Source: Prorocentrum cordatum
Lineage: Eukaryota; Sar; Dinophyceae; Prorocentrales; Prorocentraceae
Direction of reading: 5' to 3'
Length of the DNA: 64,000 bases
NCBI GenBank assembly: GCA_963575745.1
Contig: CAUYUJ010020170.1
Location: 1,174,013 to 1,238,012, forward strand
The stretch's first letter is position 1. Each line of letters starts with the position of its first letter. Below the pieces are notes generated by a model that saw only the letters and a program-made list of their open reading frames with translations, was not told the origin of the DNA and ran no database searches. Below are positions 32,701 to 45,357 of this stretch, piece by piece. The position numbers were made by a program, and so were the translations under genes.

Positions 32701-35700
32701 CTTCGGGCTCCTTGTTCCTTGCTTGGGTTCTTCGGGTCCCTGGTCTTGCACCTCGGGTTCCCTAGGTTCTCCGGTTTTGTGCTTTGCTTGGGTTCCTGGG
32801 GCTCCCGGGTCGTGTTCCTCGTTTTCCCCGGCATGGCAAAGCAATACCAAGACAAGCAATGCCGAGACAAGCAATGCCAAACAATGCAAAGTAATACCGA
32901 TCTACGCCGCGCAATGCCAAGCAGGGCCAATGAATGCCAAGCAAGTGCCAAACAATGCCAAGCAACGCCAAGTCATGCAAAGCAATGCGAAGCAGTGCCA
33001 AGCAATGCGCCCATTGGACAGGAAGTTTTGCTTTAATTTGGGCTACGCCCGTCTCATTGCACCACCTAGATTGCACCTAATCGTAGATTGCGCCACATAG
33101 ATAGCTCCACATATACTGCAGAACACATGATGCGAGACAAACAATGTCGGGGTCCACACCGACTGATATACATCAGATATCTTACAAGGTGCACATGGAT
33201 ATGCTCTCACCCCTGCCCCGCAGCCACGATCCCTAGGCAAAAAAATACTAGGGAGTAAATGGCCGTGTTCTCACCCGTGTCCCGGATGCAGTTGTTGTTG
33301 CTACCCCGGTGTTTCGTTGTCGTCGTTTTCGCAACGTCGATTCCGCAAGACATCGGGATCAGATCTCGGTCTACTCCTGGGAAGTAGTGTTCATCTCGAG
33401 CCGTTGTTCACATTCCTTAGGCATGGCGAGGGCCCCCTGAGGCAGCATGTATGTATATACATATATATATATATGTATAGAGATAGATGTCGATACACAC
33501 ATGAATATAGATGTATAGATAAAGATATATAGATCCCCATGCACGAGGCCAGGGCGCCCGGGGCGGCGACCTCGACAGCGCATGGGGGGAGCGGAACCAT
33601 TGGGGCCCCCCCGAGACAGCCCCTGACAGCCCCGAAACGCCACCCGAGGGTCCCAGGAGGTCTCCAAACGTCCAAGAGAGCCCAGAATCCCCGAATCGTC
33701 GCCCCAAGACGCCGAAGATGGCTCCAAGACCCTCCCAACGGCCCAAGAGTCCCCCAAGAGGACTCCCAAGAGCGCCTCCAGAAGCAAAAATTGCTTCATT
33801 CCCTTTGTAAAATATACGTTATTACGATATTCACATCTTCGACGTCGACCGCCTCGAAGATCCCTTCGGAAAACGTATAGATTCACATCTTCGGCGTCGA
33901 CCGCCTCGAAGACGGCCCCAGGAGCTCACAACATCGCCCCAAGACGGCCTAAGATAGTTCAAGAGGCCTCCAAGACAGCTCCAGAGGAGCCCTCGACTAT
34001 CCAGGAGGCCCCCAAGACCGTCCCCGACGGCCCCGAAGGGCCTCTGGGGCTCCCCGAGGCGGCCCGTGACAGCCCCGAAACGCCACCCGAGGGTCCCAGG
34101 AGGCCTCCAAACGTCCAAGAGAGCCCAGAATCCCAGAACTGTCGCTCCAAGACGGCCTCCCTCCTCCTCGTCCTCCTCCTCCTCGTCCTCCTCGTCGTCC
34201 TCCTCCTCTTCCTCCTCCTCCTCGTCCTCCTCCTCCTCCTCTTCGTCCTCCCTCCCACTATGGTATGTTTCTTGTCATCGTCTTCTGTTAGAAATAGAAA
34301 GATATATAGAGAGAGAGAGAGAGAGATCTAGGCACATGTGCTTTGCGTTTTTACTCGGAGCGCCGAGGAGGCCTCTTGGGAGTGTCTTGGGAGGCTCCTG
34401 CAACCTGTTGAGGATATCGTGCGCGCTCCCGGGGTTCCCTTGGGGGCCATCTTGGGACGTCGAGGGAATTCATAGGGGCCATCAGGGCCCCTCTTGGGGC
34501 TCTTTGGAGCTGTCTTGGGCCGCCTTGGGTGGGCGGCTCCAGGGCCGTCACTGGGGCCGTCCGGGGCCGTGTGCGGACCCTCTCGGCGGCCCCCTGGGCG
34601 CTCTTGGGACGGCCCAAGAGGACTCCCAAGAGCTCCCCCAGAAGCAAAAATGGCCTCGTTCCCTTCGGAAAACATGCATTTGTCCGATGTTCACCGCTTC
34701 GGCGTCGACCGCGTCGAAGACGGCCCCAGGAGGCGACAAGAACGCCCCAAGACGGCCAAAGAGATTTCCCAGAGGCCTCCAAGACAGCTTAGGAGGGGCT
34801 CTCGATTGTCCAGGAGGCCTCCAAGGCAGTCCCAGAAGGCCCCAGGGGGGCCTCTGGGGCTCCCACGAGACAGCCCCTGACAGCCCCGAAACGCCACCCG
34901 AGAGTCCCAGGAGGATTCTAAGCGTCCAAAGAGAGCCCCGAATCCCCGAATCGTCGCTCCAAGACACCGAAGATGGCTACAAGACGCCGAAGATGGCTCC
35001 GAAAACGCACGTTGCTACGATATACATCTTCGGCGTCGACCGCCTCGAAGACGGCCCCAGAAGCCCACAACATCGCCCCGAGACGGCCAAAGATAGTTCA
35101 AGAGGCCTCCAAGACAGAGCCCTCGACTATCCAGGAGGCCCCCAAGACCGTCCCCGATGGCCCCGAAGGGCCTCTGGGGCCCCCCAGATACAGCCCGAGA
35201 CAGCCCCGAAACGCCACCCGAGAGTCCCAGGAGGAGGACTCCAAACGTCCACGAGGGCCCAGAATCCCCGAATTGTCGCCAACACGCCGACGATGGCTCC
35301 AAGACGGCCTCGGGGAGCCCCCACGACGGCCCAAGAGTCCCCGAAGAGGACCGCCAAGAGCGCCTCCAGAAGCACAAATTGCCCCATCCCTTTCGGACAA
35401 CGTAGATTTTACGATATTCACATCTTCGGCGTCGACCGCCTCGAAGACGGCCCCAGGAGCCCACAGCATCCCCCCGAGGCGGCCAAAGAGAGTTCAAGAG
35501 GCCTCCAAGACAGCTCCAGAGGAGCCCTCGACTATCCAGGAGGCCCCCAACACGGTCCCCGAGGGCCCCGGGGGGCTTCTGGGGCCCCCCTGATACAGCC
35601 CCAGGCAGCCCCGAAATGCCACCCGAGGTCTCCAAACGTCCACGAGGGCCCAGAGTCCCCGAACTGTCGCTCCAAGGCGCCGAAGCTCCAAGGAGCCCCC

Positions 35701-38700
35701 ACGATGGCCCAAGACGAGCCACCCGCGCAAGAGGCCCAGGCGCCCAGGGACGGGGCCTCCGAGACCGCTCCCAGAGCGCCCATGGAGGGGCCGTGGAGCC
35801 CCCCAGACTGCCTCAGAGAGCTCCAAGACGCTCCCAGAAGCCCCCGAGGGGACTTCGACCAGCAAGACAGCTCATATAGCCCCAGCGCGGCCCAAGATGG
35901 GCTCCCAGACCGCAAAGGCACAGCCAGGAGGCCTCAGGAGAGTTCCGAGAACCCAGATCCTAAATTTCTTTTTGTGTTTTAAATGGTTTTGGTGTCTCGC
36001 GCTTTCGAGCTTCCAACGCTCCAAGACGGCCGAAGACCGCCCCCAAGACCGCCCCAAGACCGCCCCAAGACGGCCCCATGGAGTCCGAAAATTGCCCGGG
36101 AAGCCTCAGACGACCCAAGAGAGCCCCAGGACAGGCCCAAGCTGGGCCACAGAGCGGGAGCGGGAGGCCCCAAGGCGCTCCAAGACGGCCCAGATGGCCC
36201 CAACGTGGCCCCAGATGGGCCCAACACGGCCAATACACAGCCCAAGAGCCCTCCAAGAGGGCCCAAGAGAGCTCCGAGAGGCGTCCCGAGAGAGCCCGAA
36301 GAGGCCCATATCCTTGATTTCTGATCGTTTTTTGTGTTTTTCGTTTTTTTGCGTTCTCGAGCTTCCAACGCTCCAAGAAGGCCGAAGACGCCTCGAAGAT
36401 CGCCCCCAAGACAGCCGAAGAGGCCCCACAAAGAGCCACGAGACGGCCCAGGGGAGCCTGAACACTGCCCAAGAGCAGCCGAAGATTGCCCTAGAGACTC
36501 CGAGGAGAGGCACAAGATGGGCTCCAGAGCGGGAGCGGGAGGCCCCAAGGCGCTGCTAGACGGCCCAGACGATCCCGACGTGGCCCAAGAGGAGCTCAAG
36601 ACGGAAAACACATAGCCCAAGTGGCCTCCAACAGGGCCCAAGAGAGCTCCGAGAGACGTCCCGAGAGAGCCCAAAGAGGCCCGCATCATTGATTTACGTT
36701 GGGTGTGTTTTATTGTTGTTCGCTTTCTCGCGCTCTCGAGCTTCTAATGCTCGAAGATGGCAGAAGACGCCCCCAAGACCGACCCAAAAGTGCCCCAAAA
36801 CGGCCCCAGGGACCCCGAAAACGACCCAGGAGGAGCCCCAGACGGCGCAAAAAAGCACCAGGACAGGCCCAAGCTGGGCCACAGAGCGGGAGCGGGAGGC
36901 CCCAAGGCGCTCCAAGATGGCCCAGATGGCCTGGGTCTCCCCTCTCCGTCCTTCGTTCCCTCCCGCCCCCTCCTCTTGCCTCCATTCCCTCCTCTCTCCT
37001 TTTCCCCCCTTCACCCCTCAGCTTTCGTGCTCCTCCCTCCTCTCCTAGGACGGCCCCGCCAGAGCGCCAGACAGGCTCCGCCAGAGCGAGCGGGGCATCG
37101 CCATACCCTATCATTTCACAAGTTGCTTTGCCACTCCCACCCCGGCTGAGCGAGAGGGGTGTTGCTATACCATATACAGTCCCTGTTCTGTTTTGCTCCT
37201 CCCACCGCACCCCGAGGTAGCCCCGTCAGAGCGCACGGGGTGTGGCTATACCATAATTGTCCTTCGGTTTCGTGTTCCTCCCTCCCCTCCTGGGCAAGCC
37301 CCGCCAGAGCGCCAGGGAAACCCCCGCCAGGGAAAGCAGGGCATCCATACACCATATTCTGTCATTCGATTCTTGCTCCTCCCACCCTTACAGGGCGGAC
37401 CTGTCCGAGCGAGCAGGGTGTGGCTAGAGTATGCAAATTCTCAGGTTTCGTGGCACTCCCACACCTCCTGAAAGACCTCGCCAGGGCGCTAAGAAGGTGC
37501 CGCCAAAGGCCCCGTCTGAGTTCCAGGCAGCGCCACGCACGAGACTTGCCAGGCAGATCGTTGAGCATCCCCCGAGAGCCCGAACCTTGTGCTCCCACGG
37601 GTGCGATTATCGTTGGTATGAGGTTTGGCGTCCAGCACAAAGAGGCTCCCCCGTTCCCGCGAACGGACTCGACAACACGTGATTGCAGAGAAGGACATTG
37701 ATGACTGGGACATATGCGCCCGCCGTCTGCAGATACCCGACAGCTGAACGACCGCCGACAACGAGAAACTTGGAGCACAAGGGAACTAACAAAACGCAGC
37801 GCGCGCCCACGCGCGCGCGGAACGAGGCCCCGAACCAACCTCAACATCAGGAGCCAGCGGATGCCTGCGTGATCGGGCATGGGGAAACCGAACATATGCG
37901 CACAAGCATTGAGTGTCACGACGGGGCAGAGCGGAATTGAAACTGTTGAAAAAAACGCAGTTCGATAAACCAAACAGAGGGGTGGCGAGATCGTGAGATG
38001 CGCTGGAACGTGGCGCCCCGCGTTCTGACTGCGCGTTTTTTTGCGTCGATGGCATGGGCTGGACAACGCTGGAAATCGCCGTTGTGGCCACAGCGGGGCA
38101 GACAACGGCACCCGCGGCTCATCTGCGATTCGAACCTAAGCGCGCGCGTAGCGCGCGTGGTTCTAGTACACAAATGTGTGTATACACATACACACATACA
38201 TACATACGTACATACATACGTACGTACGTACATACATACATACATACATACAAGACTGGTTGGGCGCTTCGTGCCACGCACCTTCTTCCTTGAAGCTTGG
38301 GAGCGGTTGGCCTGTCGCGCCTTCCTCTTTTCCCTTTGAGGCGTGTTCGCTCGCTCGTATGACGGAGAAACCGGGGAAAAGGGGAGGAGGGGGCAGTAAA
38401 TTTGGGACGGGCTCGTGCTGTGAGTCGGAGACCATTCGCGCACGGAATTGCGTAAATGGAAACTGTTGAAGTCTTGGGTGCGCAACAGAATTTCCAGACA
38501 AGTGGTTGCGAACTTGGGGTTGGGGGCAAATTGCTGCTTTCCGTAACGAGTACCATTTGAGCGGGCGAGAACTCAAGGATCTACATGGGGGCCTGCCGAA
38601 GCGGTGTGAGGGCCGCGTGGCCCCATCCGGAGCCACCTCGGACTGTCTTCGGGGCGTCTTGGGACTGCCGCTCGCCCGTTTGCGCGCTTGGGTGAACGTT

Positions 38701-41700
38701 GACAAGGCGCCCTGGAGAGCTGGAGTTCCTGGGTGGCCCTGTTGAGGAGCGTCCAGAGGGTGTCCCCAGGCCGTCATGGAGAGCCGCCTTTGTGCAGTTT
38801 CGGAGTCGCTTAGGGCCCTCGTGGCGCCTTCCCAAAGAGTGAGGATGCTGATTTGGCTCGTGATTTCGTCACGGCGCCGCCCATAGGCAATTCGGGGGCC
38901 GTCCCAGGCCCTCGTGGGGCCGCTCTGGGGATTCAGGAAGCGCGTTTGGGTTTAGTTGGAGCGGCGTCGGAGCGTTTACAACGTTTTGCGGACGCCCGGC
39001 AGGCCGACGGAACGAATGGTGGTACATCTCACAACAGATTGAAACATCCGTCTTTTTTCGGGTTCGAGCGCGTCTTGGAGGTACCTTTTCGGGTCGCCTC
39101 AGTGCATCCGACGCGGGCCAAGGCCAACTTGATCCCATTTTGTACCGCATTGGGCGTGTTTGGGGTTTTCCGCCGGCCGCCTTGGGGTCAGTTTGGGGCG
39201 GTCATGAGGCCGTTTGTTGGCAGTTTAGGAGCCGTCTTGGGCCCCCGCACGGCTTTTCTAGAATCGGGAAAGGTTTCAGGTGCCTCGCTTGCTTTCTCGG
39301 ACGCCTGGCAAGCCGAAAGAGGACATCATAGCCGAAAAGCATACAAAAACTAGAGAACAAAAGAAAAACAGCAACAACAAAAACAACAACAGCTCCACCA
39401 CCACCACCACCACCACCACCACAACCAACAACAACAACAACAACAACAGCAGCAGCAGCAGCAGCAACAACAACAACAACATATGTTCAGGGTTTCGAGC
39501 GCATCTTGGCGGTGACATTCGAAGCGCCTTCGGGCATCCAGTTAACGCCTGGACCGCATGATGCCATCTTGGACCGTTTGTGGCGTCTCTAAGGCCTTGC
39601 GCCAGCCGTCGTGGGGTCAGTTTTGGGCGGTCATGGGGACTCTTGTGGGCAGTTTGGGGACCGCTTCGGGCGTTCATGGGGCCGATTTGGGCCGTCTAGG
39701 AGCGGTTGTCAGTGCGTTTCCAACGTTCTCGGACGCGTGGAAGGCCGAATTAGCGAGTATCCAAAAATCATACAAAAACCATGGAACATCGATGTGTTTG
39801 GGGTTCGAACGCCTCTTTGGGGTGACATAGGGGTGATCCTCGGGCATCTGGCGGGGGTCAAGGCTAGCTGGATGCCCTCCTGGACCGTCTTGGGTGGACC
39901 TTGGGCTTTTCGCCGATCGATTTGGGACTGCTACCCGCCAGCATGCACGCCTTGGCAAGGATTTCCGGCCTCCCCCCGTGCCACGGATCGGGGGGGGTCC
40001 CGTTCCGGGGGAGGGGTTCGCACCCCCCCAGATTATAAAACAATATAGAAAAAGGAACCGATGTACACAACAACATTGATCGCCGTGCTTTTTTCATTGC
40101 ACGAGGGGGGGGTTGGGTCAACAGCCCTCAGTCGTTATTGCGAAGACTTCCCCAGAAGCTGCCCCCCAAGGTGGGGGTCATCGCCTCCCTGCTCACCAGC
40201 GGCAGCGGCCTGCTGTTCGGGCTCTGGGGCACCCTGCTCTGCCTTGCCGCCCGCGGCGCGGTCGTCCCCGCGTGCGCCGCCGCGTCCAACGCGGGCAGCC
40301 AGAGAAGAGCAGACTGCATCCATTCAGATGAGGGTATGCGATCGATGTCGCTACGTCTCCCTCGTTCCCGCGTGATTGGGCCTTCCGGGATCCCCTCGTC
40401 GTCACAGTTGGATTCGCTTCAAAGTTCTGGTCAGAATGCACCCCGGGAGAGGTCTGGGGAGTATTGTGGTATCGGCACTTCTTGGTCTCCCCAGAAGGCC
40501 CCAAAGCATCAGTTGTAACCCCCTGGCGGCGCCTCGGGCGCTGCCCCCAGCGCGCTACGCACGCCAGGGAGAGGGTGTCCAGCGCAGATGGAAGAAATCC
40601 GCGCGGGCCTCCGAAAGTTCATGTCTGTAAGGTGCCGATATCGGTGCTCCCCAGATCTCTCCTGGGATGCGTTCTGACGGGAATCTCGAGGCGAACCCAG
40701 CCTTGGCAACGACGGCTTCCCAGGAGGCCCACAAAGTCGAACATGAGGCAAAGGTAGCGGTATCGATACGTGGTCCTCCTGAGTTTATGTAATTTTCTTC
40801 CGCCAGGCAAGAGGGTAGCTGCTTACATGGAGGACAGGGCCCCGGTGAACATCCTCACGTGGAGGCACCAGGTCGTCGGGAGCGGGCAAAAGGGGTCACC
40901 ACAAAGGGGGGTCGCCAGTTCCTGCCGAGGATCGAGTTTCCAGGATCGAAGCTCGAGGAGCTGGTCTGACGTTTGGGGTCGTTTTGGGAGGCTCTGGAGC
41001 GTTCTTAGGGGCCCACGTCCTCGAGGGAACGGCGCTTCCTCGGCGAGGTGCGCACCCCACTGGTGGTGACCCCCCCTCGGCAGTGCCTGGCAGGTCATGA
41101 TGTGGAACGGTGGCCTGCGCGGCGGCGTGTCGCTGGTCCTGGCCCTCGAGCTCAACAAGGACTGGTGCCACCCGAAGGAGAAGGACCCGAAGGCGAAACG
41201 TTCCACTGGGGCCTCGGCGGAGCTCCCTATTGTGCCACGAAGCGTGCGAGGGGTGAGCCGACATGGGCGCGGTGGCGCCACGCGAGCCTTGCCACTGGGG
41301 TTGTCGGTGGAGCTCCAAACAGAGCCAGAAAAACGTGTGAGGGATGCGGCGGCGCCACGCACACCGTGCCACTGGGGCATTTGCTGGAGCTCTCTATCCA
41401 CGGAGCGTGTGAAGGGGGTGCCGAAATGGGCGCGTTCGGCATGGACAGAAGCGTTCGGGGTCCGCGCGGAGCTCCGAAGGTTTTCAGGATCTCTGGCTCA
41501 ATGTGCCGCGCCGCCCACCGCGCTTCGGCGCGACACTCTGCCCACGTCCCCGTCCCCGAGCGTCGACGGCCCGAGCCTCTCCTGGCCGCCCGCCCCGCGG
41601 AGCTGAGCGGCACGCTATGGGCTCGCAGGGCAGCGCGCGCCGCCGGGGCCGCCGCCGCGGCACGCCAGGGGTCTGCGCGGATCTCCGACATGCTGTGTTC

Positions 41701-44700
41701 ATGCAGAGGCTTCGTCTCCTGCAGGACCCGATCGTCGAGGGCACGTACGTGATCATCGTCCTGCTGCTGATCGTCTGCGGGGGCACCACCACGCGCCTGC
41801 TCTCCTGCGTGGGCATGGCGGAGGCCCAGCCACGGGAGGAGCTGCTTGCTCCCCTCCAAAAACGTGCTTGCCCTCGGGGGCTCCTGCCCAGGTTCCCGGA
41901 GCGAGTGGAGGGGGTTTCCGGGCCGCGAGCGCGTTTTGGGCGCCCCGTGCGCTGGCTGGGTTCCCGCAGGTTTCGCATCGTGGGCGCCCCGTGGGCGCGC
42001 CCCGTGGGCGCCTCGTGGGCCGCCCCGTGCGCCGGGCGGGTCTCCCGAGGAGTCGCCCCGCGGGGGCCCGCGCAGCGTTCGCCTGCGCGGGCGCCCGTGC
42101 CCGCTCGCGGGCGCCTCGTGGCCGCCTCGGGCGCTTACGTTTATATATATATATATGTGTATACATACATACATACATACATACATACATACATACATAC
42201 ATACATACATACATGCATACATACATACATACATACATACATACATACATGCATACGTGTAACACAAAACATATCGCACAGGTGGGCTTGCCCCACGTAA
42301 CTCACACCACGGGTCTCACGCCACATAGTTTACACCACAGGGCTTTCGCCACGCAGCGTGCACCGCCCCGGTTGTCACCACGCAGCTCACGCCATCGATA
42401 GATTGCCCGCCACGGCTCACACCTCATAGCTTGCACCACACAGTTTTCAGAACATGCTTTGCAGAACGCAGCTCGCACCACATAGCCTACACGCCTGCTC
42501 GTTCACCTCCGCAGTGACATAACTCACCCTTGGGGGTCCATACTGGCTAACATTTCTGTTTAGAAATGGGACTCGGCTGCAAACATGTGTGCGCGTGTCT
42601 GTGTGTGCGTAGGTGTGTTGATGCCGATTTCGTTGAGGCATTGTTTGTGTTGCCTGTCTCTCAAAATACGAGTTGGGTTCTTACTTGTTTGTGAAAAGCA
42701 GTGGGTGTCGGACGCGGTCGTCGCTGGGTTCCCCGCGGTTCCTCGGCTTTGTTTCCTTACAAGTGAGTTCTCTGGGGTTCCTCGGTCTTGCTTCCTTTCA
42801 GTGCCGTCCCTTGGGCTCTTTGGCCTTGGTTCCTTGGCTCTTTGGTCTTAGTTCCGTGCAACGCCACGCAGTGCCAAGAAATGCCAAGCGAAGCCAAACA
42901 GTACGCCAATCAATCTGCCAAGCAGTGCCAAGTAATAGCATGTAAAATGCCCAGCAAAATTAGCCAGCGTGGACCCCAAACAGTGATGTCTTGCAGTCTA
43001 CGCGGTGCAATCCAGGTGGTGCAATTAATGTGGCGCAACCTAGGTGGCACAATCCATATGGTGCAATCGATGTGGTGCAAGCAAACTAATGAAAAGCGAT
43101 GCAACGCAACAATGCAACAACATTTAATGCGATTGCAACGCAAAGCCATGCAAAGCTGTTCAAAGCAATACAAAGCAATACAAAGCAATACAAAGCAATA
43201 CAAAGCAATACAAAGCAATGCAAGCTGCGAGCCTCGCACAATCCACATCGTGAACGACATGGTGCGGCGACGGGCTGCGGCGACTCCTGCGACGGGCGGC
43301 TACAAGGAGGCGGTACCGGCAACCAGGCCCAGCTCATTATGAGACTCGGGGGCGGAAAAGAGGGGGGTGATGACTAGGGGGGGTGGATATCATGGCGGGG
43401 GCCATGATATTTCCCCAGATTTCATGGCGCCTCTTCCGATTTTCATTACGTCCCTGGCCCCCCCGCTGGGCCGCGCACATGCCGACGGTCATGATTTACA
43501 CCCCCCCTACTGGACACCCCCCTCTTGGCCGCTCCCGAGAGACAAGTAAGATGATTTAGATGCAGGCGCTGTTTGAAAAACATGCCAAGCAACATGCCAA
43601 GCAGCGCGCACATGCAATATAGGAAGCTTTCCCCTAGTGTAAGTCGGAAGCCGGGCAAGGGCTGCGAAATCCGTGGCTGCTAACATCGACCTCCAGGAAG
43701 TTGTCGTCGTCTTTCCGGGAAGAAGCCCGTTGACTGTTTCGCGTGCCGCGCCTCATTCCGGGAAGGTGCTTTTTCCTTCCGGGAGGGCCGTTTTAGCAGC
43801 CACGGTTTCGGCAGCCCCCGCCCAGCTTTCGAGCGCGTCGCGCCGGCACCACGTCCAGAGGAGACCGTGCCAGAGCCCGGGAGCGGCGACTCCGAGGGCT
43901 CCTCCTCGGCAGACGTCGAGTCGAACGAGCGGCAGGGCCCGCTCGGGAGGCCCGAGCAGCAGGCCAGAGAGCGGACGCCCGCCAGGCGCTCGGAGAAGGA
44001 GCTCCGGGAGCGGCGCCCGCTGATCACGACGGCCCGCGCGAGGTGCCGGGGGCCCCCAGACAGTGTGGCGGCCGTACCGCGTGGACCGTCGCAGAGCGGC
44101 TCGGTCGGCTGCGCGCCTCGGGGCCCTCCAGGCGGTGCGGTCACGGCACGATTTTTGCTGGGCTTTTCGGACGTGTTCTTCGGGCTCGATTGGTTGCCCA
44201 GCATCGGGATGCGTTCCAGCAGCTGCGCCTCGCCGAGAGCGCTCCGGGGCTGCCCCGGCCGTCCCGGTGGACCGCTGGAGGCCCGAGCTAGTTAGACCTG
44301 GTATAATCACCAGGCGCCGCAGGCATGGGGGGGCCCCAAGCGGTGTGGTGGCCATGCACCGCCTGGTGAGTCGGTGGGAATTCGAGGTCACCGCGCGGTT
44401 TTTTGGATTCGGGTCGCTCTCCGAGGACACCTCGGGCGACCGGGGCCTCCGGGGTCTCAAGGCCGTGCGGTGACGGTCCGCGCGGTGAGGTCGTGGGGGA
44501 TTCTGAGGGCACTACGCGGTCCGTCCCCATGATTACGGTTTCGGTGGGCCCGCAGAGGTGGTGGGGTACGGCCCTCGTGGAGCTGTGCGAGCCTTGGGTG
44601 CTCGGCGACAGGAGCGGGGAAACGCAAACGTGGACCAATGCGCGCGCGTCAGCGGCGGGCCTCGCTTCTGAGGGGGAGATCCGCCCCACGCTGGTGAGGC

Positions 44701-45320
44701 ACGAGAAGGGGGAGCGCGGTAGGCTCCGTCGGAACCGACTTCAGCCCAACAAGCTCGAGCTGACACGACATTTGTTTGTTGTTGATGGCGACACGCTGCC
44801 TATGGGCCCAGACGCCCTCTGCCGAAGGTCGAGAACATTAGCATGGGGTTGAGGTGAAACCGCCCTGGAAGGGCTGAGGAGCTGACACGACATACAGAAA
44901 ACACGTCGAGGGTAAGGCAGAGAACAACCAGACACGCACGGCTACCTTACACGGCCCACCCCCACCCACCCACCCACCCCGAGACGCGATCTACGGAAAA
45001 CGTTGATTTCTTTCTTGTGCTCGTTTTTGTTTCTCTCGTTTTTTCGAGCCTCCAGGGAGGCCTTCGTTTCGCATGTCGCTATCATTCATTCGTTCTCGCA
45101 TTGCTGAGCCTCCCAGGAGGACCTCGCCGCCACGGCTGGATTCGATTCGAAAGTCCTCTCAGAACGGACCCCGGAAGCAGTCCGGGGAGTATATAGCGGC
45201 ATCGGTATCTCTTGCCCCCGATTTCTTATACACATATGTATGTATATATATATATGCACATCTATATATATATATATATTTATATATATATACACCTATC
45301 TATATATATATATATGCACA

Positions 45321-45357
<37 letters not shown>

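Larger units (their letters stand above)
27213..40155 (+). other. Exchanger intron 5, about 12.9 kb
   Basis: The largest intron holds a TA/TG microsatellite (27,470-27,530), S1 array 2, 75-bp units, three 0.7-1 kb R units, mixed minisatellites, two higher-order arrays, an ~85-bp tandem array and one copy of the 1.75 kb dispersed repeat. No family residues were recognised inside, but a small missing exon is possible because the flanking phases disagree. Confidence 0.6.
40299..41083 (+). other. Exchanger intron 6 with inverted pair of family D repeats
   Basis: A plus copy of family D (40,375-40,500) and a minus copy (40,630-40,770) face each other about 130 bp apart, so the intron can fold as a long hairpin. 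GGCAG occurs at both proposed intron ends. Confidence 0.65.
41184..41724 (+). other. Exchanger intron 7 with S1 units and a dispersed block
   Basis: S1 satellite units start 15-30 bases after the donor (41,205-41,445). They are followed by a ~170-bp block (41,505-41,680) that recurs at 63,755-63,930. AGGACCCGA is a perfect 9-bp direct repeat at 41,182-41,190 and 41,723-41,731; splicing anywhere in it gives the same protein. Confidence 0.7.
41839..43860 (+). other. Exchanger intron 8, 2.0 kb
   Basis: Contains a TACA microsatellite (42,150-42,260), the second composite minisatellite island (42,290-43,250) and an inverted-repeat element (43,375-43,509). Short stretches between are unique. Confidence 0.65.

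Noticed and set aside
34066-35982. A 638-codon plus open frame
   Set aside because: It is the CCAAGACGGCC higher-order array, whose units avoid stops; the same residues recur with the unit and several other frames are open too.
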